64,000 nucleotides of DNA from an uncultured Pantoea sp. (lineage in GTDB: Bacteria > Pseudomonadota > Gammaproteobacteria > Enterobacterales > Enterobacteriaceae), in NCBI GenBank assembly GCA_913775175.1, contig CAJYKU010000013.1, positions 17,639 to 81,638 on the forward strand. The letters are read 5' to 3'. Every line of letters begins with the position of its first letter. Positions within the stretch are counted from its first letter, which is position 1. The translations under genes were made by a program, and so were the position numbers. Of this stretch, positions 1-9,744 are shown in pieces. The notes beneath the pieces were generated by a model, which was not told the DNA's origin, searched no databases, and worked only from the letters and a program-made list of their open reading frames with translations.

Positions 1-1317
1 AACGCCCAGAATCATATCGCCCTTTTTCAGGCCGATGCGCGCCGCAGCACTGTTTGGTTTGACGCTGTCTACACGTACACCTTTACGGCCATTGCTTTCA
101 ACGTTGCTGAGATCGGCACCTTCAATGCCATTGTAGATAGTTGCGGATTGCACCTTGTCTTTAGAGCTCTGCTGCAACTCTACTGTCACACTCACAGGTT
201 TTCCATCGCGCAGCAGTCCCAGCTGCAGTTTGGTGCCCACCGGCAGTGAGCCAACCTCAGCGCGCAGTGCGGCAAAGCTGCTGAGCGGTTTGCCATTCAT
301 CGATACCACTACGTCACCCGCTTTCACGCCAGCCTTAGCCGCCGCAGAGTTTGGTACCACCTGGCTGACAAACGCACCGCGCTGCGCATCAACTTTCATT
401 GCTTTCGCCAGCTCGGAGTTCAGCTCAGTGCCAAGGATCCCCAGCTCACCGCGTTTTACCTGGCCAAACTCAACCATCTGCGCGGTCAGGTTTTTCACCA
501 TTGAACTTGGAATGGCGAAGCCGATACCGATGTTTCCGCCGTCCGGAGCCAGAATAGCCGTGTTGATCCCAATCAGTTCGCCGTTAAGGTTTACCAGAGC
601 ACCACCTGAGTTCCCGCGGTTAATCGCCGCATCGGTCTGAATAAAGTTTTCATAATTCTCTACATTTAACCCGCTGCGACCCAGTGCAGAGACAATGCCG
701 GAAGTCACGGTTTCACCCAGGCCATAAGGGTTACCGATTGCAACGGTATAGTCACCAACCCGCAGTGAATCAGAGTCAGCGATTTTTATCGCTGTGAGGT
801 TTTTCGCATCCTGCAGCTGAATCAGTGCAATATCAGACTGTGGATCTTTACCAATAATTTTGGCGTCGTAGTGACGACCATCACTGAGCTGAACCTGAAT
901 TTTAGTCGCGTTATCCACCACATGATTGTTGGTGACCACATAGCCTTTCTCAGCGTTGATAATTACGCCAGAGCCCAGCGCACGGAACGGCTGTTTTGCT
1001 GCATTACCTGGCGCGCCGCCATTCGTGCCCTCCCCCTGGCAGAGCGGCGATCCCTGGAAAGGCGATCCATCCTGACAGAATGGCGAGTTATCACCAAAGA
1101 ATTGCTGGAACTGCTGCGGCATACGCGGATTTTTAACCGCTGTACTGCCCTCTACGCTGATGCTTACCACGGAGGGCATTACTTTTTCCAGCATCGGCGC
1201 CAGACTTGGCAATTGCTGGCTGGAGGAAGAGGCTGTCTCAGCGGCAAATAGTGAAACCGGAGCGAACGCCATGCCAAGACTCAGCGCCAGTGCCAGCGTT
1301 AATGTGCTTTTTTTCAT
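1..1317 (-). CDS. degP: Periplasmic serine protease/chaperone DegP (HtrA), 3' end beyond window
   Basis: DegP degrades and refolds misfolded proteins in the periplasm. Reading the minus strand from the ATG at 1317 gives a signal peptide (MKKSTLTLALALSLG..., cleavage near an AxA-type site), a trypsin-like protease domain and PDZ1. The catalytic triad is visible as His132 (TNNHVV), Asp162 (SDIAL) and Ser237 (GNSGG). The frame runs open to base 1 at GDMILGV inside PDZ2, so about 35-40 C-terminal residues lie outside the window. The ORF track misses this gene because no stop is present; the plus-strand ORFs here are shadows. It lies downstream of dgt on the same strand across a 135-bp AT-rich spacer that probably carries its own stress promoter; I could not place a clean sigma-E site. 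Identity is secure. Confidence 0.97.
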   Translation of the reverse strand, partial: MKKSTLTLALALSLGMAFAPVSLFAAETASSSSQQLPSLAPMLEKVMPSVVSISVEGSTAVKNPRMPQQFQQFFGDNSPFCQDGSPFQGSPLCQGEGTNGGAPGNAAKQPFRALGSGVIINAEKGYVVTNNHVVDNATKIQVQLSDGRHYDAKIIGKDPQSDIALIQLQDAKNLTAIKIADSDSLRVGDYTVAIGNPYGLGETVTSGIVSALGRSGLNVENYENFIQTDAAINRGNSGGALVNLNGELIGINTAILAPDGGNIGIGFAIPSSMVKNLTAQMVEFGQVKRGELGILGTELNSELAKAMKVDAQRGAFVSQVVPNSAAAKAGVKAGDVVVSMNGKPLSSFAALRAEVGSLPVGTKLQLGLLRDGKPVSVTVELQQSSKDKVQSATIYNGIEGADLSNVESNGRKGVRVDSVKPNSAAARIGLKKGDMILGV

Positions 1318-1452
1318 TTGTTTTATCTCTCTGAAGGTTGCAGCCTGACCATTGCTGTGGTCACAAGAACGGAGCTAAATTTTATACGCAAAAAACTTCA
1401 TAAAGTTTTGATTAAAAGTAAATCTTTGTTCTGCGTCTTTACAAAACTTCGC

Positions 1453-2946
1453 CTATTCCACCGCCATCATGCGCCGGTATTCATCCCATGCATAATTATC
1501 GGTCATACCGCTAATATAATCCTGAATCAACCGGCAACGATAATAACGCTCCCAGAGTAAGCGCTGATATTTATGCTCAACAATTCGCGCACGCATCTGC
1601 TGCTGATACGCTTTGCGATGTTTACCAGAAAGTTTGTGGAACAGACGTGTCTCAATCGGATGTCCCGCCAGATAATCGTCATTCATTAACGTGGTAAATT
1701 GCTCATAGCTAAGCTGCATCAGTGACTGATATATTTCCAGCAAACCTTTAATCACCCGATAGCCCTGTAATTCCAGCTGCTCAACCTCAGGATGATTAAA
1801 TACCCGCTGCCGCGCCACCATTTTAAAGAGCTTTAATAACTGTGCCTCATCATCATCGCCCTCCAGCAGCGCATGATTGAAGTTGCCGGTAAAAATCGCC
1901 GGCAGATTATCGACAAAGCGCCGTACCGCATGGCTTACCAGCAGGTTTTGCACATTCACGCGCAGCGACATAAAAAACTGGTCACTGATACTGCGCCGTT
2001 TTTTCTGATTCGCCTCTTTCCAGGCTTCACCAATAGTGCGGCTGAAAATATCGCCCGGCGTGACCTCACCCCACGCCTTTAATAACGCGTGATAGAGCGT
2101 TTCCACCGTAAAGATTGCTTTCTCAACTGCATCATCTAAATCAGCAATACAATAGGAGATATCATCCGCAGCCTCCATTATCCAGGTCAGTGGATAACGG
2201 TGATGCTCTGCGATATCTGTTGCCGCACGCAGATCGGCCACATATTCCCGTTCCGAAAGATAGAAGCCAGGCTTTTTCATTAATACGCTAAATTCAGCGG
2301 GCTTTTCTCCCTGCCACCACGCGGGCGCAGTATATTTAAGAATACAGGCAACCTGGGCGTAGCTTAAATTTAACTGCAACAGCGTATGAACTAAACGAAT
2401 CGCCTGAGCATTGCCTTCAAAATGGCACAGATCCTGACGAATCATTGCATTCAGCTGGCTGAAATCAGCCTGTTGTCCGGCATCGGCAACGCCGGCGACC
2501 AGCGGATCAACCAGCTCGGCTGGCAGGTTTTCATCAAACCAGTCATTAATGGCAGCTTCACCAAAATGACCAAAGGGTGGATTGCCAACATCATGCAGCA
2601 GGCAGGCCATCTCTACCAGTGTCTCCACCGCACCTTCGAAGTTATCCAGCCCATACTGCTCGAGACCGCCTCCCTGGGTTTTCAGCGTATAGAGGATCTC
2701 TTTGGTAATATAGCGTCCGGTCTGCTGCACCTCCAGTGAGTGCGTCAGGCGCGAGCGTACTGCCGCATTACGCTCCAGCGGAAACACCTGAGTTTTCTGC
2801 TGCAGCCGGCGAATGGCGGCAGAATTGATAATGCGCCCGCGATCGCTTTCAAAATGGCGGGTAATCGCATATTCACCTTCCGGCGCTTTACGGCTGGTAT
2901 AGGGGCGTGTGAACCCGATCTTCTTCCTGAAATTAATCGCCGTCAT
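1453..2946 (-). CDS. dgt: Deoxyguanosinetriphosphate triphosphohydrolase
   Basis: Dgt hydrolyses dGTP to deoxyguanosine and triphosphate and so helps balance dNTP pools in the cytoplasm. The product of 497 residues has the HD-domain metal motif ([17 protein letters not shown]) and the conserved N-terminal [27 protein letters not shown] block. The track ORF begins at 2973, but family members begin close to the MTAINFRKK sequence. The ATG at 2946 has an AGAGGG ribosome site about 7 bases upstream, so I place the start there. It is divergent from mtnN across about 95 bp and precedes degP on the same strand, as in E. coli. Length is close to the usual 505 residues. Confidence 0.96.
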   Translation of the reverse strand: MTAINFRKKIGFTRPYTSRKAPEGEYAITRHFESDRGRIINSAAIRRLQQKTQVFPLERNAAVRSRLTHSLEVQQTGRYITKEILYTLKTQGGGLEQYGLDNFEGAVETLVEMACLLHDVGNPPFGHFGEAAINDWFDENLPAELVDPLVAGVADAGQQADFSQLNAMIRQDLCHFEGNAQAIRLVHTLLQLNLSYAQVACILKYTAPAWWQGEKPAEFSVLMKKPGFYLSEREYVADLRAATDIAEHHRYPLTWIMEAADDISYCIADLDDAVEKAIFTVETLYHALLKAWGEVTPGDIFSRTIGEAWKEANQKKRRSISDQFFMSLRVNVQNLLVSHAVRRFVDNLPAIFTGNFNHALLEGDDDEAQLLKLFKMVARQRVFNHPEVEQLELQGYRVIKGLLEIYQSLMQLSYEQFTTLMNDDYLAGHPIETRLFHKLSGKHRKAYQQQMRARIVEHKYQRLLWERYYRCRLIQDYISGMTDNYAWDEYRRMMAVE

Positions 2947-3042
2947 CGCTGGCCCTCTTTTTCGTGAATTCATCGCTTTAAAGCCATGATAGACTATGCC
3001 TTAGTTTCTATTTATACATCTATAAACACAGCGAGATTCTTC

Positions 3043-3741
3043 ATGAAAGCAGGCATCATTGGCGCAATGGAGCAGGAAGTTACCCTGCTGCGTGACAAAA
3101 TTGAAAACCGTCAGACGCTGGCACTGGCCGGATGCGAAATCTATACCGGCACACTGAATGGTGTTGAGGTTGCTCTGCTGAAATCAGGCATTGGTAAAAC
3201 GGCTGCCGCGCTCGGCACGACACTGCTGCTGCAGCTCTGCAAACCCGATCTGGTTATCAATACCGGATCAGCGGGCGGTCTGGCTCCGGCGCTGCAGGTT
3301 GGTGATATTGTGGTATCTGATGAAGTGCGCTATCACGATGCGGATGTTACCGCATTTGGTTATGTGCCAGGCCAGATGGCAGGCTGCCCGGAAGCGTTTC
3401 GTGCTGACAGCAAACTGGTTACAGCAGCGGAAGAGACTATCCGCGCGCTGCAGCTGAACGCCGTGCAGGGTCTGGTGGTAAGTGGTGATGCGTTTATTAA
3501 TGGCGCAGAGCCATTAGCACGCATTCGTTCAGCCTTCCCGCAGGCGATTGCTGTTGAGATGGAAGCCACTGCCATCGGGCATGTCTGCCATCAGTTTAAT
3601 GTGCCGTTTGTCGTCGTGCGCGCCATTTCTGATGTAGCCGACAAAGCGTCACACCTGAGCTTTGATGAGTTTCTTAGCGTCGCGGCTAAGCAATCCTCGC
3701 TGATGGTGGAGAACCTGCTGACACGGCTGGCGCATGGCTAA
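3043..3741 (+). CDS. mtnN: 5'-methylthioadenosine/S-adenosylhomocysteine nucleosidase
   Basis: MtnN (Pfs) cleaves the glycosidic bond of methylthioadenosine, S-adenosylhomocysteine and 5'-deoxyadenosine. It feeds methionine salvage and makes the autoinducer-2 precursor. The start at 3043 gives [12 protein letters not shown] and 232 residues, exactly the E. coli length; the 19 extra residues of the track ORF fall in the divergent promoter spacer. Catalytic-type residues are in place: Glu12, the [12 protein letters not shown] block and the AISDVAD motif with the purine-binding Asp. The 3' end overlaps btuF by 8 bases, so the two genes are probably co-transcribed. The ribosome site is weak (GCGAGA). 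Confidence 0.97.
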   Translation: MKAGIIGAMEQEVTLLRDKIENRQTLALAGCEIYTGTLNGVEVALLKSGIGKTAAALGTTLLLQLCKPDLVINTGSAGGLAPALQVGDIVVSDEVRYHDADVTAFGYVPGQMAGCPEAFRADSKLVTAAEETIRALQLNAVQGLVVSGDAFINGAEPLARIRSAFPQAIAVEMEATAIGHVCHQFNVPFVVVRAISDVADKASHLSFDEFLSVAAKQSSLMVENLLTRLAHG

Positions 3742-4531
3742 ATTTCTGCTGGCCGGGCTACTGCTGCTGTGGAGTAGCCTGCCCGCTGCCGCACCACGCG
3801 TTATTACCCTTTCACCTCATCTTACCGAAATGGCATTTGCCGCCGGGATTGTGCCGGTGGCAGTCAGTGCCTGGTCCGACTATCCTCCTGCAGCACAAAC
3901 GCTGGAGCAGGTGGCGAACTGGCAGGGAATCAATATAGAGCGCGTGTTGCAGCTCAAACCCGACGTGGTGCTCGCCTGGCGTGGCGGCAATCCGGCACGC
4001 CAGATAGATCAGCTGCAGCAGTTTGGTATCAGGGTGGTGTGGATCGATCCGCAGACGCTGGAGCAGATGATCGATGCGTTGCAATCGCTGGGTCGCTGGA
4101 GCCCACAGCCACAGCAGGCACAGGCAGCAGCAGAGGCGCTGCGCGCTCAGGAAAAAGCGCTGCGCCAGCAGTATCAGCAGCGTCAGCCGGTACCACTCTT
4201 TTTGCAGTTCGGGCAGCAGCCACTCTTTACCGCATCACGCAACACGTTGCAGAACGAGGTGGTTACGCTGTGCGGCGGACGCAATATTTTTGCGGACAGC
4301 GCCGTAAGCTGGCCACAGGTAAGCCGGGAACAGGTGCTGACGCGTCAGCCGCAGGCAGTTGTCATCAGCGGCGATGCCCGTCAGGCAGCCAGTGCTGCAC
4401 AATTCTGGCAGCCGCAGCTCAGTGTGCCAGTGATTGCTATTAACAGTGACTGGCTGAGCCGTCCCGGCCCGCGCCTGCTACTGGCCGCACGTCAGCTCTG
4501 TGCGGCTCTGCATCCAACGAAAAATCCCTAA
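3734..4531 (+). CDS. btuF: Vitamin B12 periplasmic binding protein BtuF
   Basis: BtuF binds cobalamin in the periplasm and hands it to the BtuCD ABC importer. The 265-residue product has an N-terminal signal peptide ([18 protein letters not shown]) and the type III binding-protein fold start [17 protein letters not shown], followed by the SAWSDYP segment seen in BtuF. Translation starts inside the last codons of mtnN (8-base overlap). In E. coli this operon continues with yadS; here no yadS follows and a small unrelated ORF occupies the space. BtuCD is not in the window. The protein is rich in Gln and Ala in its middle linker helix (residues about 120-150). Confidence 0.94.
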   Translation: MAKFLLAGLLLLWSSLPAAAPRVITLSPHLTEMAFAAGIVPVAVSAWSDYPPAAQTLEQVANWQGINIERVLQLKPDVVLAWRGGNPARQIDQLQQFGIRVVWIDPQTLEQMIDALQSLGRWSPQPQQAQAAAEALRAQEKALRQQYQQRQPVPLFLQFGQQPLFTASRNTLQNEVVTLCGGRNIFADSAVSWPQVSREQVLTRQPQAVVISGDARQAASAAQFWQPQLSVPVIAINSDWLSRPGPRLLLAARQLCAALHPTKNP

Positions 4532-4643
4532 AAAAGCCTAAAGATCGGCCAGTGTTTGCCGACAATCAATATAGCAGGCTCAGCGGCCATGTAAGCTCTG
4601 AGCCCTTTTAGCGTTATACGCTTTGACTTCACCAGGAACCACT

Positions 4644-4895
4644 ATGACCAGAGCTCTGTTGCTGATCATGGCGCTGACATATCTTATGCCCGCCCTGGCA
4701 GCAAGCAGCAGTGGTACTATCGCTGTATCGCTGGTTATTCAGCCGCGCTGCGATATTTCACGTGCAGAGAAGCACAGGCTGCCAGCAGCAAACTGCGGTG
4801 GCCACAGTCGCGCGCAGCCACGTATCACACAGCAGACCCTGCAGCAGGATCCACAGCGCCACGAAACAACCAGACTGACTACGGTGGAGTGGTAA
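4644..4895 (+). CDS. Small secreted protein of unknown function
   Basis: I do not recognise this gene. The start at 4644 is chosen over the track start at 4623 because AGGA lies about 7 bases upstream of it. The 83-residue product begins with a clear signal peptide (MTRALLLIMALTYLMPALAAS). A short segment SSGTIAVSLVIQPRCDIS follows, reminiscent of the first strand of chaperone-usher or spore-coat-U type domains. The tail is polar, rich in Arg and Gln, and holds a second Cys, so one disulfide is possible. It sits where E. coli has yadS, between btuF and erpA and convergent with erpA. It may be a truncated relic of a larger secreted protein or a real small periplasmic protein; I cannot tell which. 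Confidence 0.55.
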   Translation: MTRALLLIMALTYLMPALAASSSGTIAVSLVIQPRCDISRAEKHRLPAANCGGHSRAQPRITQQTLQQDPQRHETTRLTTVEW

Positions 4896-4928
4896 GAGGG
4901 GGCTGCCAGAATAGCAGCCAGAGCAGCA

Positions 4929-5276
4929 TCAGATGCTGAAAGAGGAGCCGCAACCGCAGGTGGTTTTGGCATTCGGATTCGTCACGATAAAGCGCGAGCC
5001 CTCCAGACCCTCAGTGTAATCCACTGAGCCGCCCACCAGATACTGCAGGCTCATGGGATCCACAACCAGTGCCACACCCTGTTTTTCGATGGTCATATCA
5101 CCATCATTCATCTGATCGTCAAAGGTAAAACCATACTGAAAGCCGCTGCAACCGCCGCCAGTGATATAGACGCGTAGTTTCAGCGCCGGATTCTCTTCAT
5201 CCGCAATCAGATTTTTTACTTTATTCGCTGCTGCATCAGTAAACTGTAAAGGCAGCGCTGCTACGTCATCACTCAT
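4929..5276 (-). CDS. erpA: Iron-sulfur cluster insertion protein ErpA
   Basis: ErpA is an A-type carrier that delivers Fe-S clusters to apoproteins, including the isoprenoid enzymes IspG and IspH, and is essential for aerobic growth in E. coli. The 115-residue product carries the three cluster-ligand cysteines at Cys43 ([11 protein letters not shown]), Cys107 and Cys109 (CGCGSSFSI). It is transcribed away from hemL across a 229-bp spacer. E. coli has the chloride antiporter gene clcA between erpA and hemL; it is absent here. The start ATG at 5276 is preceded by GGAG in the opposite-strand reading (CCCGGAGTAAAAC). Confidence 0.97.
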   Translation of the reverse strand: MSDDVAALPLQFTDAAANKVKNLIADEENPALKLRVYITGGGCSGFQYGFTFDDQMNDGDMTIEKQGVALVVDPMSLQYLVGGSVDYTEGLEGSRFIVTNPNAKTTCGCGSSFSI

Positions 5277-5505
5277 GTTTTACTCCGGGTAAACGTCCAG
5301 GTCAGAAAACAACCTTAATTTCACTATTATCTGCCAGCCGCCCGGTGCAATCAAGTGGTGCCCTTGACACTGTGTGCCTCTGCTATGGGCTACAGTTTAT
5401 ATCCGACATGTGCGAAGCCAGGCTGTATGCAGTATCACGGTTCACCGTTGCCCTGTATTCCCGTAGAATAAGCACAGAATTTTTCCGAACAGCAGGAGCC
5501 GAACA

Positions 5506-6786
5506 ATGAGTAAGTCAGAAAACCTGTACACCGAAGCGCAACGTCTGATCCCAGGCGGCGTAAACTCTCCGGTACGCGCGTTTACCGGTGTCGGCGGCGT
5601 ACCGCTGTTTATCGAACACGCCGATGGTGCCTTTTTATACGATGCCGACGGCAAGGCCTATATCGATTATGTGGGCTCGTGGGGCCCGATGGTGCTTGGT
5701 CATAATAACGCCACCATTCGTAATGCGGTAATAGATGCCGCAGCGCGCGGGCTGAGCTTTGGCGCACCCACCGAGATTGAAGTAAAGATGGCAGAGCTGG
5801 TCTGCGAACTGATGCCAAATATGGATATGGTGCGTATGGTTAACTCCGGTACGGAGGCCACCATGAGTGCAATCCGTCTGGCTCGCGGCTATACCCATCG
5901 CGATAAAATCATCAAGTTTGAGGGCTGCTATCACGGCCATGCTGACTGTCTGCTGGTTAAAGCAGGATCAGGCGCGCTGACGTTAGGCCAGCCCAACTCC
6001 CCGGGTGTACCCGCTGATTTTGCCCGTCATACGCTGACCTGCACTTTTAACGACCTCGACTCAGTACGCGCAGCTTTTGAGCAATATCCGCAGGATATCG
6101 CCTGTATTATTGTTGAGCCGGTTGCGGGCAATATGAACTGCATTCCACCGCTGCCAGAATTTCTGCCAGGCCTGCGTGAGCTGTGCGATGAGTTTGGTGC
6201 GCTGCTGATTATTGATGAAGTGATGACGGGCTTCCGCGTGGCGCTGGGTGGTGCACAGGCACACTATAATGTGAATCCTGACCTCACCTGCCTTGGCAAA
6301 ATTATCGGCGGCGGTATGCCGGTGGGCGCATTTGGTGGTCGTCGTGACGTAATGGAAGCCCTGGCACCTACCGGGCCGGTTTATCAGGCGGGTACGCTAT
6401 CTGGCAATCCAGTGGCGATGGCGGCGGGTCTGGCCTGTCTGACACAAATTGCACAGCCAGGTACTCATGCCACTCTGACCGAACGCACCACGCAGCTGGC
6501 CAATGGCCTGCTGGCCGCGGCGCAGGCAGAGAATATTCCGCTGGTGGTAAACCATGTAGGTGGCATGTTTGGTATTTTCTTCACCGATGCTGACAGCGTA
6601 ACCTGCTATGCCGATGTCACCCGCTGCGACGTTGAACGTTTTAAGCGTTTCTTCCATCTTATGCTGGCTGAGGGCGTTTATCTGGCACCCTCGGCCTATG
6701 AAGCAGGCTTTATGTCGCTGGCGCATACACCGGAAGATATTGATCGCACCATCAATGCGGCACGGCGCTGCTTTGCTCAACTCTGA
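5506..6786 (+). CDS. hemL: Glutamate-1-semialdehyde 2,1-aminomutase
   Basis: HemL converts glutamate-1-semialdehyde into 5-aminolevulinate, the second step of the C5 route to tetrapyrroles (haem, sirohaem). The protein has 426 residues and is a class III PLP aminotransferase. The PLP lysine is Lys265 in [13 protein letters not shown], and the [12 protein letters not shown] motif supplies the cofactor-stacking Asp. The start ATG is preceded by CAGGAG at a good spacing. It is monocistronic, ends at a strong hairpin terminator and is convergent with fhuB. Sequence and length match the enterobacterial family throughout. Confidence 0.98.
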   Translation: MSKSENLYTEAQRLIPGGVNSPVRAFTGVGGVPLFIEHADGAFLYDADGKAYIDYVGSWGPMVLGHNNATIRNAVIDAAARGLSFGAPTEIEVKMAELVCELMPNMDMVRMVNSGTEATMSAIRLARGYTHRDKIIKFEGCYHGHADCLLVKAGSGALTLGQPNSPGVPADFARHTLTCTFNDLDSVRAAFEQYPQDIACIIVEPVAGNMNCIPPLPEFLPGLRELCDEFGALLIIDEVMTGFRVALGGAQAHYNVNPDLTCLGKIIGGGMPVGAFGGRRDVMEALAPTGPVYQAGTLSGNPVAMAAGLACLTQIAQPGTHATLTERTTQLANGLLAAAQAENIPLVVNHVGGMFGIFFTDADSVTCYADVTRCDVERFKRFFHLMLAEGVYLAPSAYEAGFMSLAHTPEDIDRTINAARRCFAQL

Positions 6787-6853
6787 GTCACCGCCTGAGC
6801 ATCGGAACAGAGTAGCAGAGAGACAAACCTATTCTGTGACCTGAACCTGCGAG

Positions 6854-6883
6854 AAAAGATGCGCCGTGGCGCATCTTTTTTTA
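6854..6883. terminator. Bidirectional intrinsic terminator between hemL and fhuB
   Basis: The 11-bp perfect stem AAAAGATGCGC / GCGCATCTTTT with loop CGTG is followed by a T-run on the plus strand. The A-run at its left gives a T-run on the other strand, so it can end both hemL and the fhu operon. Its right edge touches the fhuB stop codon. Confidence 0.9.
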
Positions 6884-8857
6884 TGCCCGCCGCAGCAGCC
6901 AGATAAAATAGGGTGCGCCAAAAAAGGTTGCCATCAGACCCGCCGGGATCTGATCCGGAAAAGCCAGCATCCTGCCACACCAGTCAGCCACCACCATTAA
7001 CATTGCGCCAGTTACGCCCGCCATGGCCAGCTGCGGCAGTGCACGCCGGAAGCCAAGCATACGCACGATATGCGGCGCCATCAGACCGACAAAGCTCAGC
7101 GGCCCAATCGTTAATGTTGCCGCTGCAGTGAGTGCGGCTGCCAGCAGCAGCAGTGCCAGGCGCGCGCGGGTCAGAGAGAGTCCGGCCGAACGCGCGGTGG
7201 TACTCCCCAGGGGCAGCAGTGTCAGCCAGCGACTTGCCAGTGGTGCCAGCGCCACCAGAACGGCGGCGATTGCTGCGCTCTGTAGCGCCTGAGAGAGCGT
7301 AACGTTGTAAGTCGAGCCGGAGATCCAGCTCAGTAATCCAGCCATACGCGGGTCACCACTGGCCATCAGCAGCATCAGCAGCGTCACAAACGCGCTGTTA
7401 AGCGCCATGCCCGCCAGTAGCATACGCTGCGGCGAAAAACCGCCACGACTGGCGACCAGCAGAATAATTATCAGCGTGACCGCCGCGCCGGCGATACCCG
7501 CAGGCAGCAGCCATTCCAGCGCATCACCGGGTACAAAAAACAGCATCAGTACCACACCGCAGGCCGCACCGGAACTGATCCCCAGCACTTCCGGGCTGGC
7601 CACCGGGTTACCGGTTAGCCGCTGGATCAGCGTACCCGCCACACCCAGCATCATCCCTACCGTCAATGCTGCCAGCACGCGCGGCGCACGCCACGGCACC
7701 AGCTGTTGCAACATTTCGCCGCTGCTCCATCGCCAGCCTGCCGCATCCCGGCCAAAGCTCAGACCTGCAACAGTGCAGAGCAGCAGCAATAGCAATCCCG
7801 CCAGCAGCCAGCGGACAACACGCTGACGTTCAGCTACTACCCGTTCGCCAGCCTCCAGCACCGGCGGCGGTGAGCCGGTGCGCAGTCGTGGCAGCAGCCA
7901 GAGCAATACGGGTACACCTGCCAGAGCGGTAACCGTGCCGGCTGACAGCTCCCGCCAGTGTGCGGTAAGCCACAATACGCACTGATCGGCCAGCCACAGT
8001 AGCAGCGCGCCAATCAGCGGTGTCAGCAGCAGACGGCTAAGCAGGCGACGGGCGCCAAGCATTTTTGCCAGCAGCGGTGCAAACAGGCCAATAAAGCCGA
8101 TAATGCCGGCAACATTAACCAGCTGTGCGCTCAGTATAATAGCCAGCGCCAGTGCGCTAATACGCGCTGCCGTCAGAGAGAGGCCGAGGTTCTTCGCTAC
8201 ACCATCATCCAGTCCCATCAGCGTCAGCGGCCTGAGCAGCGCCAGCGTCAGTACAAACGCCAGCAGCAGACGTGGCCAGAGCAGCGCCACATTGTGTCCA
8301 TCCAGCTGATTCAGGGCACCGGTACTCCAGAGAAACATATTCTGCAGCTGATCGTGATTAAAAATAGCGAAAACCTGATTCACCGCGCCAGCGTAAAGAC
8401 TCAGCACCAGCCCGGCGAGGATCAGCGTGACCGGCGAGAGCCGTTTGCCCCACGCCACACCGAATACCAGTGCACCGACCAGCAGGGCACCGCTCATTGC
8501 TGCAATCTGCTGCGTAAACTCACCGCCAGGCAGCTGCCAGAGTGTGGCAACCGTTATACCCAGCTGCGCACCTGATGCCACGCCAAGCGTAGCAGGCTCC
8601 GCCAGTGGATTGCGCAGCACCTGCTGAAACAGTAATCCCGCCAGCCCCAGTCCGGCACCGACCAGCAGCGCCAGCGCCAGCCGTGACAGCAGACTATAGT
8701 GAAATACCACCTGTTGAATGTCGTTTAAATCGGGCGAGTAAATTGCCTGCCACCACGCTGACAGCGGCAGTGCATGGTGCAGATTAATCAGGGTCAGCAG
8801 TAGTGCTATAGCAGCAAGCCCGACCAGCAAAGAGATGGAAAAGAGACGACTACGCAT
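6881..8857 (-). CDS. fhuB: Fe(3+)-hydroxamate ABC transporter permease FhuB
   Basis: FhuB is the inner-membrane permease for ferrichrome and other hydroxamate siderophores, working with FhuD and FhuC. The 658 residues are a fusion of two BtuC/FecCD-type permease halves. Each half has the conserved GxxGLVGP-like cytoplasmic coupling segment (IIGFIGLFAPLLAKML in the first, LSFVGLMAPHIVRML in the second) and about ten hydrophobic helices. The start codon overlaps the fhuD stop by one base (TGATG), indicating translational coupling. It is the last gene of fhuACDB and ends at the bidirectional terminator shared with hemL. Confidence 0.97.
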   Translation of the reverse strand: MRSRLFSISLLVGLAAIALLLTLINLHHALPLSAWWQAIYSPDLNDIQQVVFHYSLLSRLALALLVGAGLGLAGLLFQQVLRNPLAEPATLGVASGAQLGITVATLWQLPGGEFTQQIAAMSGALLVGALVFGVAWGKRLSPVTLILAGLVLSLYAGAVNQVFAIFNHDQLQNMFLWSTGALNQLDGHNVALLWPRLLLAFVLTLALLRPLTLMGLDDGVAKNLGLSLTAARISALALAIILSAQLVNVAGIIGFIGLFAPLLAKMLGARRLLSRLLLTPLIGALLLWLADQCVLWLTAHWRELSAGTVTALAGVPVLLWLLPRLRTGSPPPVLEAGERVVAERQRVVRWLLAGLLLLLLCTVAGLSFGRDAAGWRWSSGEMLQQLVPWRAPRVLAALTVGMMLGVAGTLIQRLTGNPVASPEVLGISSGAACGVVLMLFFVPGDALEWLLPAGIAGAAVTLIIILLVASRGGFSPQRMLLAGMALNSAFVTLLMLLMASGDPRMAGLLSWISGSTYNVTLSQALQSAAIAAVLVALAPLASRWLTLLPLGSTTARSAGLSLTRARLALLLLAAALTAAATLTIGPLSFVGLMAPHIVRMLGFRRALPQLAMAGVTGAMLMVVADWCGRMLAFPDQIPAGLMATFFGAPYFIWLLRRA

Positions 8858-9735
8858 CAGCGGGACTCCAGTGCGTTTTCCAGCACCTGTGCAAAGCGCA
8901 CGGCAGAGAGGGTGGCACCGTAGTACCAGACTGCCGGTACACGATGAAAATGGCCGCTGCGCGCGAATGGCAGCGCCTGCCAGAGCGCTGTCTTCATAAC
9001 CTGCTGCATGTCGCGTTCGTTATCATGTGCAAAGCAGATAGCGGTGACGTCTCCGGCTTCCGCCAGGCGTTCAATACCAATTACGGCACTGCCCCAAAAG
9101 TTAGTTTCACCCTGCCAGGCACTGGTAAGGCCGAGCTGCTGCAGCACCTCAAGAAACAGGCTGTTTTGACCAAACACAATAGCGTGACGGCTATCAAGCA
9201 ATGACATCAGCAACAGCGGTCGCCCGGCTCTGGTCTGCAGGCGCTGACGCGCTGCTGCCAGCTGCTGATCCACCCATTGCAGATGCTGCTCTGCCTGCGC
9301 ACTCCGTCCGATATGTGCCCCCAGCGTCTGCAGCGAGTGCCGTGCCGCACTCAGCGGTTTACCATCGCCGCTGTGCAGGCTGAATCCCATTGTGGGTGCG
9401 ATGCGCTGCAGCGTCTCAGCGCGCGGCCCATAACCGCTGGAGTGTAAAATCAGTGAAGGAGCCAGCTGCGTCATCAGCTCCATATTGGGTTCGGTACGTA
9501 ATCCGATATCGATCGTGCCGGCTGGCAACGGCGGCTCTCCAACCCAGATAGTGTAGTTATGCACATCTGCCACGCCGAGCGGCGCCACGCCCAGTGCCAG
9601 CAGCAACTCTGTGGGCAACCACTCCAGCGCCAGAATACGTGAACTCTCTGGCAGAGCGGCACGTGGTGATGCAAACTGCATCAGCGGTGACAGAGCCAGT
9701 GCGGTGAGCAGACGCCGGCGGGTAATGGTGATCAT
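8857..9735 (-). CDS. fhuD: Fe(3+)-hydroxamate periplasmic binding protein FhuD
   Basis: FhuD carries ferric hydroxamates across the periplasm to FhuB. The 292-residue product begins with a twin-arginine-like leader (TITRRRLLTALALSPLMQF) and then the binding-protein fold (RILALEWLPTELLLALGVAPLGVADV). The LILHSSGYGPRAETL stretch and the ICFAHDNERDM segment are typical of FhuD. It lies between fhuC (9-bp gap) and fhuB (1-base overlap) in the same operon, so iron regulation from the fhuA promoter is expected. The start was taken at ATG 9735, which has AGCAAGGATG in the proximal upstream sequence. Confidence 0.96.
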   Translation of the reverse strand: MITITRRRLLTALALSPLMQFASPRAALPESSRILALEWLPTELLLALGVAPLGVADVHNYTIWVGEPPLPAGTIDIGLRTEPNMELMTQLAPSLILHSSGYGPRAETLQRIAPTMGFSLHSGDGKPLSAARHSLQTLGAHIGRSAQAEQHLQWVDQQLAAARQRLQTRAGRPLLLMSLLDSRHAIVFGQNSLFLEVLQQLGLTSAWQGETNFWGSAVIGIERLAEAGDVTAICFAHDNERDMQQVMKTALWQALPFARSGHFHRVPAVWYYGATLSAVRFAQVLENALESR

Positions 9736-9744
9736 CCTTGCTCC

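Noticed and set aside
155-1348. Plus-strand ORFs (161, 126 and 62 codons) opposite degP
   Set aside because: The minus strand encodes DegP continuously with signal peptide, catalytic triad and PDZ domain; the plus-strand frames are shadows.
1318-1452. Sigma-E or CpxR site for degP in the dgt-degP spacer
   Set aside because: A GAAGTT element and GTAAA-like words can be found, but spacing and the second half-sites do not match the consensus well enough to place a promoter.
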